Source: Nitrospinota bacterium | Lineage (GTDB): Bacteria > UBA8248 | Assembly (NCBI GenBank): GCA_003506735.1 | Contig: DNYS01000107.1 | Location: 9,269-24,256 of the forward strand | DNA length: 14,988 nucleotides | Direction: 5' to 3' | Shown: piece after piece, positions 1 to 6,854 of the stretch | Layout: every line of letters starts with the position of its first letter | Numbering within the stretch: the stretch's first letter is position 1 | Position numbers and translations under genes: made by a program | Notes under the pieces: generated by a model | Databases searched by the model: none | Told to the model about the DNA's origin: nothing | Seen by the model: only the letters and a program-made list of their open reading frames with translations

Positions 1-25
1 CCAGGGGTGCATCAAAAAACAGAAA

Positions 26-1555
26 CTAGTTCGAACCCGCCAGACCCACTTCGGCGGCGATCAATTTACCGTCGGCGCGCGGCGTCCACGAAAGTTTCTT
101 GCTCACGCCGAAGATCCGGAAGGTCTGATACAGGGGAACTATCGGCACTTTTTCGTGGCGCAAAATCCGGCCGATCTCCTGATACTTTTTCTCTCTTGCC
201 TTATTGTCCATGGTGGATCTGGCTTCGTTGATCAACTTGTCGATGCCTTTATCCCGGAATCCGCCGTAGGCGGAGCGGCTGCTGATCGCGCCGGCGAACA
301 TATGTTCGGTGCTGAACGCCGTATTCATCCGCGCCAGGTAGTACAAGAACGGCTTCACGTTTTTCTTGTACTTGCTGAAGATAATTTTCTTCATCGAGCC
401 CCATTCCATCACCCGGACATTCGCCTTGAGGCCGACCCTGGCCCACATTCCGGCGATGCCCTCGAGCGCTTCCTTGCCCATCATGAAGCGGCCGCGCGGA
501 ATATAAACGTCGAACGAAAAGCCCTTGCCGAAACCGGCGTCTGCAAGCAGCTTCTTTGCCCTGGCCGGGTTATAAGGATAAGGCTTCAGGTTCGGGTTAT
601 GTCCGAAACTGGCGGGACCATCAAGAACGGCCACGGGTTTCGCGAATCCCATCATTATGTTCTTGGTGATGGAATTGCGGTCGATGGCGAGATTCATAGC
701 CCGGCGGACACGGACATCCATCCAGGGCGCGCCTTTTTTGATGACCATGAGAATGTAATTGGTCCTCGGAGACTGTTTCTTGATGACCCGGGCGCCCTTG
801 CTGGAACTAACGCGGCCAGCGAGCCCGGGCGGCAGGTTGTCGATGATGTCCACATCCCCCGAGATCAGCGCGGCTACGCGCGTTGTCGATTCCGGAATGA
901 ACTTGACGACGGCGGTCTTGACCTTGGGTTTCCGCCAGGCGTTCGGATTTTCTTCGTAGATTAATTCCTCACCCTTGCGCCATTTCTTCACGACGTAGGG
1001 GCCGCTTCCAACCGGATTGCGGGCCAGGAACTTCTTGTCGTGCTTTTTGTAATACTTGGGCGGAACGATGAACCCGTAGATGGCCAGGAACGGCGGCAGC
1101 ATCGGGTCCGGCTTTTTCGTGTGAATCCGGACGGTGTACTTATTGACCACTTCCAGGCTCTTGATACTTTTGAAGTAGCGGTACTGCTTGGACTTCAACT
1201 TGGGATCGAGAATCCGCTCGAAGCTGAATTTCACGGCCTCGGCCGTGATCGGATCCCCGTTGCTGAATTTGAGTCCTTCGCGAAGCTTGAACTCCCACAC
1301 TTTGGGGCTCGCCATTTTGTAGCTTTTCGCCAGCAGGGTGGTCAGGTTGCCGTCCCGCGATCGAGTAAGAAGCGTTTCGAAAACATTCGTGTGGTGCATC
1401 GAAATCGGAAGCGAACTAAACGTATGCGGGTCGAAAGTGGACAGCGCTCCCGCCATGCCCAAAACGATTTTCCCCTTTGAAGCGGCTTTCGCCACACTCC
1501 CCGACAACATCAGTGCGGCTGTGACTGCTAATGCGAATACCCAATTTCTTTTCAT
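26..1555 (-). CDS. ABC transporter substrate-binding protein, family 5 (peptide/nickel/opine type)
   Basis: Periplasmic receptor of a DppA/OppA-type ABC importer, 509 residues, the usual length for SBP_bac_5. The first ATG of the open frame is further upstream, but the start at 1555 is preferred: AAGGGAGGA precedes it at good spacing and the protein then opens with a Sec signal (MKRN, hydrophobic core, then SVAKA with cleavage near residue 24). Family hallmarks follow: the KVWEFKLREGLKFSNGDP segment followed by TAEAVKFSFERI, then NPVGSGPYVVKKW, and a C-terminal block around WARVGLKANVRVMEWGSM. The mature protein is lysine and arginine rich. The ligand cannot be told from sequence. It lies 35 nt downstream of the M24 gene and is probably co-transcribed with it, so a peptide-like or N-acyl/amino-acid-like substrate is an inference from context. 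No permease or ATPase gene is in the window; they could follow to the left. Confidence 0.93.
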   Translation of the reverse strand: MKRNWVFALAVTAALMLSGSVAKAASKGKIVLGMAGALSTFDPHTFSSLPISMHHTNVFETLLTRSRDGNLTTLLAKSYKMASPKVWEFKLREGLKFSNGDPITAEAVKFSFERILDPKLKSKQYRYFKSIKSLEVVNKYTVRIHTKKPDPMLPPFLAIYGFIVPPKYYKKHDKKFLARNPVGSGPYVVKKWRKGEELIYEENPNAWRKPKVKTAVVKFIPESTTRVAALISGDVDIIDNLPPGLAGRVSSSKGARVIKKQSPRTNYILMVIKKGAPWMDVRVRRAMNLAIDRNSITKNIMMGFAKPVAVLDGPASFGHNPNLKPYPYNPARAKKLLADAGFGKGFSFDVYIPRGRFMMGKEALEGIAGMWARVGLKANVRVMEWGSMKKIIFSKYKKNVKPFLYYLARMNTAFSTEHMFAGAISSRSAYGGFRDKGIDKLINEARSTMDNKAREKKYQEIGRILRHEKVPIVPLYQTFRIFGVSKKLSWTPRADGKLIAAEVGLAGSN

Positions 1556-1590
1556 CACGTTTCCTCCCTTATTTCCGGACGTTGCGTCCG

Positions 1591-2733
1591 TCAGAGACAA
1601 GCCAGCTCATCCGAGCACTTGTTCAAAGGCACATATCCATTTTCTTTCACCAAATAAGTCTCCCCCCAAAAAATCTGCCGATCGCGGCCAAGGTTGAACA
1701 TCGGGTGAACCGTAACCACCATTCCGGGCTCGAGATCTCCGGTCGATTTAGGCGTGATCATATAGTCAGTGAGATCCAATCCCGTTATATGAACCAATCC
1801 ATATGGCCAGACTTCGTAGCCCTTTTCCTTGAATGCCCGGTCCATCGCATCCACCAGACCAACCATCGGTTGGCCAGGCGCAAGGCACTCAAGCGCGGCG
1901 TCCCGGGCCAGGCGAACAACGTCGTAGGCATCAACGAGCCACTTTTCAGCCGGTCCTAGAGTGAGAACGCGTACGAGCTGGTTCCAATAGCCTTCCACGC
2001 GAGGAGAAATTTCGAGCAACAAGGCATCCCCTTTTTTCATGGCTCTTTTTGTCTGGGGAATCACATATCCCCAGGGCGCTTCTCCGCCATTTGCCATGCT
2101 TGCAAGCCCCATCATGTTAAAATTTTCGGTGCCCCCCTCGGGAAGAATCACCTTATCCATCTCTGCACGAATATCGAGCTCGGTAACGCCCTCATGCACA
2201 AATTCAAGGGCACGGTCCCAAATCCGATCACCGAGTTCGGCGGAGTGAGCGGAAAATGCAATTTCCTCTTCGCTTTGGATCAGCCGATTCTTCCATATCA
2301 TCTCACCTGCGTCGACCCACTCTTTGGCAGGAATCTTATTTTGAAATTGTTCATACCAAGCGAAAGGAATTATCGAGAGCGTGGAAATTCCCAAACGCTT
2401 ACCGGGGTCGGAAACCTCTTCGAGAAAGTTGCATGCCTGCTCTGGCACCGGCGTCATCGCTTCGCAGCGGACGTCGGAAATCCAACTTCTGCGAAGAGCC
2501 TCAATCCGCTGGTTTTCTACACCGACAAAAAGAACCGGCTCACCATTCCGGGGGAAAACGAGAATTTGCTGTCCTGAAAAAGGAATAAAGTTGCTGACGT
2601 ATGCCAAGTTGCCCGTACGAGACCCCTGTCGTCCGCTATTCCCATAGACAACAAGGAAATCGATGTTTTCCATCTCCATGTCTTCTCGCAACTTCTGATA
2701 ACGCCGGTCTCGCTCTTTATTTGTAAGACCCAC
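1591..2733 (-). CDS. M24 (creatinase/Xaa-Pro aminopeptidase) family protein with altered metal site
   Basis: 380 residues from a GTG start at 2733, chosen because GGGGGGAG sits 7 nt upstream; a TTG 33 nt further up has no such site. An N-terminal creatinase-like domain (about 5-150) precedes a pita-bread M24 domain (about 155-375). Known active M24 peptidases bind two metals through Asp, Asp, His, Glu, Glu. Here the aligned positions read E241 (LLLEIS), Q252 (WNQLVR, exactly 11 residues on as in PepP-type enzymes), H315 (LVHITGL), H343 (VTVHPMF) and E358 (WGETYLV). Two or three ligands are therefore changed, and the usual HE after GHGxG is TD. The fold is clear but metal-dependent aminopeptidase activity is doubtful; a creatinase-like, metal-free amidinohydrolase/amidase or another hydrolase is possible. 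It lies between an SDR and an ABC receptor gene on the same strand. Confidence 0.88.
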   Translation of the reverse strand: MGLTNKERDRRYQKLREDMEMENIDFLVVYGNSGRQGSRTGNLAYVSNFIPFSGQQILVFPRNGEPVLFVGVENQRIEALRRSWISDVRCEAMTPVPEQACNFLEEVSDPGKRLGISTLSIIPFAWYEQFQNKIPAKEWVDAGEMIWKNRLIQSEEEIAFSAHSAELGDRIWDRALEFVHEGVTELDIRAEMDKVILPEGGTENFNMMGLASMANGGEAPWGYVIPQTKRAMKKGDALLLEISPRVEGYWNQLVRVLTLGPAEKWLVDAYDVVRLARDAALECLAPGQPMVGLVDAMDRAFKEKGYEVWPYGLVHITGLDLTDYMITPKSTGDLEPGMVVTVHPMFNLGRDRQIFWGETYLVKENGYVPLNKCSDELACL

Positions 2734-2765
2734 AGGTTCACTCCCCCCAACAACAAATAAATTCA

Positions 2766-2795
2766 AGAATAATTATGTCGGCAAAAATTCTTCAA
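2766..2795 (-). promoter_or_regulatory. Candidate promoter for the M24/ABC receptor genes
   Basis: On the minus strand, TTGAAG (2790-2795) and TATTCT (2766-2771) are separated by 18 nt and lie about 33 nt before the GTG of the M24 gene. The -10 overlaps ATTCTTG (2764-2770), a heptamer also present in the shared 12-mer of the two divergent promoter regions of this window. It follows a candidate terminator, which makes separate transcription of this pair plausible. Matches to consensus are only partial. Confidence 0.3.
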
Positions 2796-2799
2796 CACG

Positions 2800-2823
2800 A
2801 AAAAATAACGCCTCCGAAGCATT
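2800..2823 (-). terminator. Candidate rho-independent terminator after the SDR gene
   Basis: Six nt past the SDR stop codon, the minus strand reads AATGCTTCGGAGGCGTT (2823-2807), which folds as a 7-bp stem including two G-U pairs around a 3-nt loop. One A follows, then six T (2805-2800). The stem is weak, so termination may be partial and could set a lower level for the downstream genes. Confidence 0.42.
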
Positions 2824-2828
2824 CGATT

Positions 2829-3581
2829 TTAAAAAAATACTTTCCCCCCAGATACGGCCATATTGACTCCGGTGATGTAGGAGGTTTCATCGCCTGCGAA
2901 AAATACGACCGCCCCCACGACATCCCCGGGGGTCCCCAGGCGGCCTGCCGGAATCTCCTTGATGTACTCTTTCTGGTAGTCCCCCGAATGGAGAATCGGC
3001 CGCTCGGTGACGGTCAACCCGGGAGAGACCATGTTGACCGTGATCCCATGCGGCCCCATTTCGGTGGCCAGATTCTGGGAAAAATACAGCAGAGCGGATT
3101 TTACGGTTCCATATGAATTGGTCCGCGCCCGGTGCTCGCCGAGAACCGTGCTGAGGATATTGATGATCCTCCCCCAACCCTTCTCAATCATCGACGGCAA
3201 AATGGCCTGGCAACAGTTGAACGTCCCTCTGAGCATCACCTCGATTTGCGGAACATAATCGTCTTCCCAATTGAGCTCAAGAAAGGTTCTTCCTTTTACG
3301 AGCTGCCTCGCGTTATTTACAAGGATATTCACGGGCCCCAAGGCACCGGAGCATTCCGCGACCATCCGCTCGACTTCATCCCGGTTGCTAACATCGGACT
3401 GAAAAGCGGCCGCCCTGCCACCGCCGGACACAATTTCATCGACAACCGCATTTGCATCATTGGAATTCGAGTAAAAATGCACCGCCACGGACGCTCCCTG
3501 GCCTGCCAAAGCGAGGGAAATCGACTTTCCAATACTGCGGTTGGCGCCCGTAACCAGTGCCACTCGGCCCTCCAATGTCAT
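2829..3581 (-). CDS. SDR-family NAD(P)-dependent oxidoreductase, FabG-like, atypical catalytic tetrad
   Basis: A 250-residue classical short-chain dehydrogenase/reductase. The cofactor loop is TGANRSIG (11-18), with Ser for the second Gly. The segment after beta-2 (VHFYSNSN) resembles NADP(H)-using FabG-type members. NNAR (89-92) replaces the common NNAG. S144, Y157 and K161 (YGTVK) form the catalytic triad, but the tetrad Asn in the usual VNLxGxF block is Met116 (VMLRGTF). The ATG at 3581 has GAGGGA 6-7 nt upstream. It is the first gene of the leftward group and diverges from the GntR regulator, so it is a likely regulatory target. Substrate unknown; oxidation or reduction of a hydroxy/keto group is the family expectation. 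The missing Asn may reduce or alter activity. Confidence 0.9.
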   Translation of the reverse strand: MTLEGRVALVTGANRSIGKSISLALAGQGASVAVHFYSNSNDANAVVDEIVSGGGRAAAFQSDVSNRDEVERMVAECSGALGPVNILVNNARQLVKGRTFLELNWEDDYVPQIEVMLRGTFNCCQAILPSMIEKGWGRIINILSTVLGEHRARTNSYGTVKSALLYFSQNLATEMGPHGITVNMVSPGLTVTERPILHSGDYQKEYIKEIPAGRLGTPGDVVGAVVFFAGDETSYITGVNMAVSGGKVFF

Positions 3582-3625
3582 GGAAATTCCCTCAAGGAAT
3601 TCAGCGAATATAATAAGCGGGTAGA

Positions 3626-3660
3626 AACCTCCCTCCGCTGCCGGCAGACAGGGGAGGGTT
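3626..3660 (-). promoter_or_regulatory. GC-rich leader hairpin upstream of the SDR gene
   Basis: Arms AACCTCCCT (3626-3634) and AGGGGAGGGTT (3650-3660) pair with one bulge. They enclose the perfect palindrome CTGCCGGCAG (3638-3647). In the direction of the SDR the structure lies 45-80 nt before the start codon, within the predicted leader, and is not followed by a T run, so it is not an ordinary terminator. It could be a transcript-stability element, an attenuator or a protein site; nothing in the sequence decides. Confidence 0.35.
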
Positions 3661-3711
3661 CTCCCGAAAATCTCGAAATAAAAATCATCGCTAAATGGTA
3701 TTATGAATAAG

Positions 3712-3740
3712 ACAATATGGGGTTCATATCAGGAATTCAA
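3712..3740 (-). promoter_or_regulatory. Candidate promoter of the leftward SDR gene
   Basis: On the minus strand, TTGAAT (3735-3740) and TATTGT (3712-3717) are spaced by exactly 17 nt, a reasonable sigma-70 type pair. This predicts a leader of roughly 120 nt containing the GC-rich hairpin. A second AT-rich -10-like stretch (TATTATAT, about 3607-3614) is nearer the gene but has no matching -35. Confidence 0.35.
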
Positions 3741-3802
3741 GCTTTTTCTTCCGCTTCAGCATGAATTTTTGTTTATTGCATTTAATTAAAGAATATCACC
3801 TC

Positions 3803-3822
3803 TTCCATTCTTGTTTATGGAA
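3803..3822. promoter_or_regulatory. Inverted repeat with shared 12-mer, candidate operator
   Basis: TTCCAT (3803-3808) and ATGGAA (3817-3822) form a perfect 6-bp dyad with an 8-nt spacer. The 12-mer CATTCTTGTTTA (3806-3817) spans its centre and occurs again, identically and in the same orientation, at 6801-6812 in the other divergent promoter region, where it also overlaps a dyad. It may be a site for the GntR-type regulator encoded 210 bp away; this is inference. Confidence 0.38.
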
Positions 3823-3944
3823 ATCTCCTTATTTATTGTATAAGAAACGTTTCGGCATCTTATCATTATTTGCACTCCGCCCTTGGTAATTTGGAAGGCA
3901 ATCGGCCCGCGCCCCGAAGATAAATGAATGACCCCTCGAATCGA

Positions 3945-3997
3945 TTGTTTGCTCAAAACCTAAAAACGATATAGACCCATACTTGTGATGCGTTTTT
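3945..3997 (+). promoter_or_regulatory. Candidate promoter and flanking inverted repeat upstream of the GntR gene
   Basis: TATAGA (3970-3975) is a good -10-like hexamer. Upstream are TTGTTT (3945-3950, 19-nt spacer) and TTGCTC (3949-3954, 15-nt spacer), neither ideally placed. An alternative pair is TTGTGA (3984-3989) with TATTTT (4008-4013). AAAAACG (3962-3968) and CGTTTTT (3991-3997) bracket the -10. ATATAGACC recalls half of the sites bound by some HutC-subfamily proteins (GACC half-sites), which would allow autoregulation. This is weak evidence. Confidence 0.25.
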
Positions 3998-4030
3998 TAA
4001 GGAAAAGTATTTTTGATAAGGAAAATATCG

Positions 4031-4786
4031 ATGGGCCTGATTTCCATAGAAAAACCGACGAAAAACAAATTCATCCCCATTTACTATCAGATCGCCAATC
4101 TCCTTCGCCGCAAGATCGAGCAAGGCGAACTCGAACCAGGCGACAAACTTCCGAACGAGATGGATTTGGCAAAAATGTTTGACGTTAGCAGGGTCACCCT
4201 CCGGCAGGCCCTCTCCCTCCTCGAGGAGGACGACCTGCTCGTGCGCGAACGGCGCAACGGAACCTTCGTCAAAAAAACGATCAACAATCCCAAAACGATC
4301 CATCTCACCGGGATCATCTGGGAGGACGACTCCGGCCAGGAAACCCGCCGTGTCATTTCGGTGGAAAATGTCCCCTGCACACCCTCCATCGCAAATTTTT
4401 TCAACCTATCCACCGGCGATGAGATAACGAGGATACATAGACTCCGGATGATGGGGAAAAAACCCTACTGCCATGTCATGAACTACCTCCCGAAAGAATT
4501 GGCGAAAAAAGTGAGCCACTCGGATATCCGGCGAAGCACCATGCTCAAAATTCTGAAAGAAAAGATCCGGATTCCGGTAGGGAAGATTCATCAGACTTTC
4601 GAGGCCCGGACCGCCGACAGCGAACTGGCCAGGCACCTGCGCATCGGGATCATGGACCCCGTCCTCTACGTCGAGACATTCATATTCGGGGAAAACGGCG
4701 ATCCTCTCGAATATTCCCAAATTTATTACCGGGGGAATCAGCACAAATACAATATCGAACTGCTCACCAACGGAGAAATGGTTTAA
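4031..4786 (+). CDS. GntR-family transcriptional regulator, HutC subfamily (wHTH + UTRA)
   Basis: A 251-residue DNA-binding regulator. The ATG at 4031 is preferred over a TTG at 4013 because AAGGA lies 8 nt before it. A winged helix-turn-helix covers about residues 14-82 (IPIYYQIANLLRRKIEQGEL, LPNEMDLAKMFDVSRVTLRQ, then ERRNGTFV at the wing). A UTRA ligand-binding domain follows from about 100 to 240 (ITRIHRL, then a conserved DPVLYVETFIF strand and EYSQIYYRG near the end). Family members bind a small metabolite in the UTRA domain and usually repress nearby catabolic or transport genes. It diverges from the SDR/M24/ABC receptor group and precedes a beta-hydroxyacid dehydrogenase, so either set, and itself, may be its targets. 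The effector cannot be read from sequence. Confidence 0.95.
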   Translation: MGLISIEKPTKNKFIPIYYQIANLLRRKIEQGELEPGDKLPNEMDLAKMFDVSRVTLRQALSLLEEDDLLVRERRNGTFVKKTINNPKTIHLTGIIWEDDSGQETRRVISVENVPCTPSIANFFNLSTGDEITRIHRLRMMGKKPYCHVMNYLPKELAKKVSHSDIRRSTMLKILKEKIRIPVGKIHQTFEARTADSELARHLRIGIMDPVLYVETFIFGENGDPLEYSQIYYRGNQHKYNIELLTNGEMV

Positions 4787-4810
4787 ACCGCGTAGTTCAG
4801 CGACCACCCT

Positions 4811-4829
4811 ATTCGCCCGGCTGGCGAAT
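4811..4829 (+). other. Perfect hairpin in the gap after the GntR gene
   Basis: ATTCGCC (4811-4817) and GGCGAAT (4823-4829) make a perfect 7-bp stem with a 5-nt loop, 25 nt after the GntR stop and about 95 nt before the next gene. No T run follows, so it is not a standard intrinsic terminator. It could lower read-through or stabilise the upstream mRNA end. The rest of the 138-nt gap shows no gene or clear promoter. Confidence 0.4.
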
Positions 4830-4924
4830 GCACGCCCTCCCGCGACCATGAACCTCAGGCTCCAGCCCCCGCAAACCGCAGTGCTCCCGCTCATTTTGCT
4901 CTTTCCCATCCGGAGATAATTGAA

Positions 4925-5827
4925 ATGGTTAAATCCTTAAAAGAAAAAACAATTGGCTTCATCGGCCTGGGCCTCATGGGCCAGGCGTTTTCAAAAAACC
5001 TCATTCATGACGGCTACGCGGTCGTTGGAACGGACCCCGTTCCGGCGGCGCGGCGGAAATTCAAAAAGATGGGGGGAACCCCCCTTACCTCTCCGAAAGA
5101 GGTGGCCGAGGAAGCGGATATCGTTTTCATCTCGGTCCCGAACTCGAAAATATCTCTCCGGACCGCCCGCGGGAAAGATGGATATCTTGCCTTCTCTCCC
5201 GGGCGCTCGCCCGAGGTGGTGATCGACACGACCACTTCCGACCCGGAGGATTCGAGAAAACACGCCCGGCTCTGCCTGAAGAAAAAACTCCCCTATCTCG
5301 ACGGATGCGTGAGCGGAAACAGTGGATACGTCGCCGAGCGGGAAGGCTTGTTCCTGGTGGGAGGAGACAAAAAAGCCTATCGAAAAATAGAACCCCTGCT
5401 CGGTGAAATGCTTTCGGACCATATTTATTGCGGCCCTTCCGGATCGGGCGCCGAGATGAAAGTAACGGTGAACTACTTGACCACCATGGGGCGTTGCGTG
5501 ATTTCCGAGGTGCTCCGCGTGGGGCTGCGCTGCGGTTTTTCAAAAAACTTTCTGCTCGATGCCCTCATGCGCAGCCGGGTGGGCGGATGGACGCAGTTCC
5601 GGACCCAGGCCCCTGCCATGGTCCACCAAAAATTCGGCAATCCCATGAGCACTCTCGACATTCAGATGAAGGATATCCAGCTCGGTGTAAATCTCGCCAA
5701 GCGCGTGGGGGCGGTATCCCCAGTGGGGAAGGCGTGCGTTCCACTCTACAAAGAGGGAATCGAAGCCGGCTACGGCGACCTCGACGGCATCTCCGTTTAC
5801 AAGGCCTACCTCGACCGGGAGAGTTAA
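4925..5827 (+). CDS. NAD(P)-dependent beta-hydroxyacid dehydrogenase (3-hydroxyisobutyrate dehydrogenase-like)
   Basis: A 300-residue protein of the 6-phosphogluconate/3-hydroxyisobutyrate dehydrogenase superfamily, normal length. The N-terminal Rossmann domain has GLGLMG (14-19) and an Asp after beta-2 (GTDP), favouring NAD. The substrate loop is DGCVSGNSG (126-134), with Asn for the second Gly of the usual SGG. The catalytic lysine block GSGAEMKVTVN gives K179 and N183, and KD (249-250) lies in the C-terminal helical domain. All family catalytic positions are present, so it is expected to oxidise a beta-hydroxy acid to the semialdehyde or keto acid, or the reverse. It lies on the regulator's strand, 138 nt downstream, and converges with a related dehydrogenase 3 nt away. 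The two share the phrase VVIDTTTSxPEDS. The exact substrate is unknown. Confidence 0.93.
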   Translation: MVKSLKEKTIGFIGLGLMGQAFSKNLIHDGYAVVGTDPVPAARRKFKKMGGTPLTSPKEVAEEADIVFISVPNSKISLRTARGKDGYLAFSPGRSPEVVIDTTTSDPEDSRKHARLCLKKKLPYLDGCVSGNSGYVAEREGLFLVGGDKKAYRKIEPLLGEMLSDHIYCGPSGSGAEMKVTVNYLTTMGRCVISEVLRVGLRCGFSKNFLLDALMRSRVGGWTQFRTQAPAMVHQKFGNPMSTLDIQMKDIQLGVNLAKRVGAVSPVGKACVPLYKEGIEAGYGDLDGISVYKAYLDRES

Positions 5828-5830
5828 GGG

Positions 5831-6721
5831 TTATGTAGAGCGCGTCGAAACGGGCGGCAGTCCGGCCAACCGGCGAAGGACTTCCACCGCCGCGGCGTTG
5901 TCCGCATCTCCCAGACCGCCCAATTCGGCGGCCTGAAGAACTTGCTGGTGAACGCTGCTCAAGAGCATGGGGGAATTGAAGCGCTGTCCCTGCTCCAGAA
6001 TGAGGCGGACATCCTTATGGTGCTGGCGGATGCGGGAGCTCGGATTCTCGTAGTCAGTCCGGATCATCCGCTCCCCCCGGTGCGCCATGGCCCTGCTGTA
6101 GGCAGCGGAATCTTTCAGAACCTCCAGAAGAGATTCCATCTCCATCCCCGCTTTCATCCCAAGAACAAGGCCCTCGGCCATGACCAGCCGGTTGAGGCCG
6201 GAAATGAGATTAATGATCAGCTTCGTACGAGCGCCCGATCCATTGGGCCCCATATAATGGCAGGATCTCGCAAAAGCCCCGATGAGAGTGCGTGCGCGCT
6301 CCAGATCGGACTTTTCTCCCCCGACCACCGCGATGATGTCATCCCGGCTGCCACTCAGGCTCGCATCGAGGAAGCCGATTTCGCGCTTGCGGAGTCTCTC
6401 TGCCGTCTCAATTGAGTCCTCGGGCCGCGATGTGGTCGTATCGATCACGACTAGCCCATCCGCCTGGCTTTCTGCCAAACCGTCCTTTCCAAAACAAACA
6501 TCCCTGACGATTCCGCTGTGCAAAAGGGAGAGCACGGCAAACTGCGCGCCCTGGACAGACCCGGCCGGCGAATCCGCCGGTTTACCGCCGTTTTTTTCAA
6601 GGATTTCCATTTGCGCGTCGTCGATATCGTAACCACGCACCTCGAATCCCGCCTGGATGAGTTTCATTGCCAACACAGAACCCATTAACCCAAGTCCGAC
6701 TACGCCTACTTTGTCCGACAC
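5831..6721 (-). CDS. Second NAD(P)-dependent beta-hydroxyacid dehydrogenase
   Basis: 296 residues from a GTG at 6721, which has GGGGAG 7 nt upstream; the TTG 36 nt earlier lacks a site. Same superfamily as the gene it faces: GLGLMG (9-14), an Asp in GYDID after beta-2, substrate loop DASLSGSRDD (119-128) where SGS-R replaces SGG, catalytic block GSGARTKLIIN (K167, N171) and KD at 236-237. The C-terminal half contains Met-rich helices (MKAGMEME). Divergence from the facing gene is large outside the motifs, so the two probably act on different substrates or enantiomers, not as recent duplicates. It is divergent from the TRAP receptor gene across a 133-bp region that carries the shared 12-mer, suggesting co-control. 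Confidence 0.92.
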   Translation of the reverse strand: MSDKVGVVGLGLMGSVLAMKLIQAGFEVRGYDIDDAQMEILEKNGGKPADSPAGSVQGAQFAVLSLLHSGIVRDVCFGKDGLAESQADGLVVIDTTTSRPEDSIETAERLRKREIGFLDASLSGSRDDIIAVVGGEKSDLERARTLIGAFARSCHYMGPNGSGARTKLIINLISGLNRLVMAEGLVLGMKAGMEMESLLEVLKDSAAYSRAMAHRGERMIRTDYENPSSRIRQHHKDVRLILEQGQRFNSPMLLSSVHQQVLQAAELGGLGDADNAAAVEVLRRLAGLPPVSTRST

Positions 6722-6795
6722 AAAATTTCTCCCCTGTGTTTTTAATAATGACACCAAATCATGGTATGGCTTGAATAAGATGCTGGCTGTCAGCG

Positions 6796-6831
6796 AGAAT
6801 CATTCTTGTTTAATTTGATTCAGTGTAAAAT
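6796..6831 (+). promoter_or_regulatory. Candidate promoter and operator of the TRAP receptor gene
   Basis: -10-like TAAAAT (6826-6831) lies 24 nt before the ATG; TTCTTG at the -35 position (6803-6808) is a poor match, as in controlled promoters. Two overlapping dyads cover it: AGAAT-C-ATTCT (6796-6806) and GAATCA (6797-6802) with TGATTC (6816-6821). The 12-mer CATTCTTGTTTA (6801-6812), identical to the one at 3806-3817, lies within them. A protein bound here would block the -35 region and could also affect the divergent dehydrogenase gene. Confidence 0.4.
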
Positions 6832-6854
6832 GATCCGCCACTTCCGGAGTATAT

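Larger units (their letters stand above)
3582..4030. other. AT-rich divergent regulatory region between SDR and GntR genes
   Basis: 449 bp without a credible gene, markedly richer in A and T than the flanking coding DNA. It holds candidate promoters in both directions, a GC-rich leader hairpin (3626-3660), a 20-bp dyad containing the shared 12-mer (3803-3822), a perfect 10-bp palindrome GAAACGTTTC (3844-3853) inside the wider repeat ATAAGA/TCTTAT (3840-3845, 3858-3863), and a 7-bp repeat AAAAACG/CGTTTTT (3962-3968, 3991-3997). The length and number of dyads are more than two simple promoters need, which suggests binding of the adjacent GntR protein and perhaps others. Confidence 0.6.

Noticed and set aside
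155..964. A 269-codon plus-strand frame
   Set aside because: It is antisense to the family-5 ABC receptor, with no ribosome site or recognisable domain.
4406..4909. A 167-codon minus-strand frame over the regulator's UTRA domain
   Set aside because: It overlaps a confident GntR gene and has no family features.
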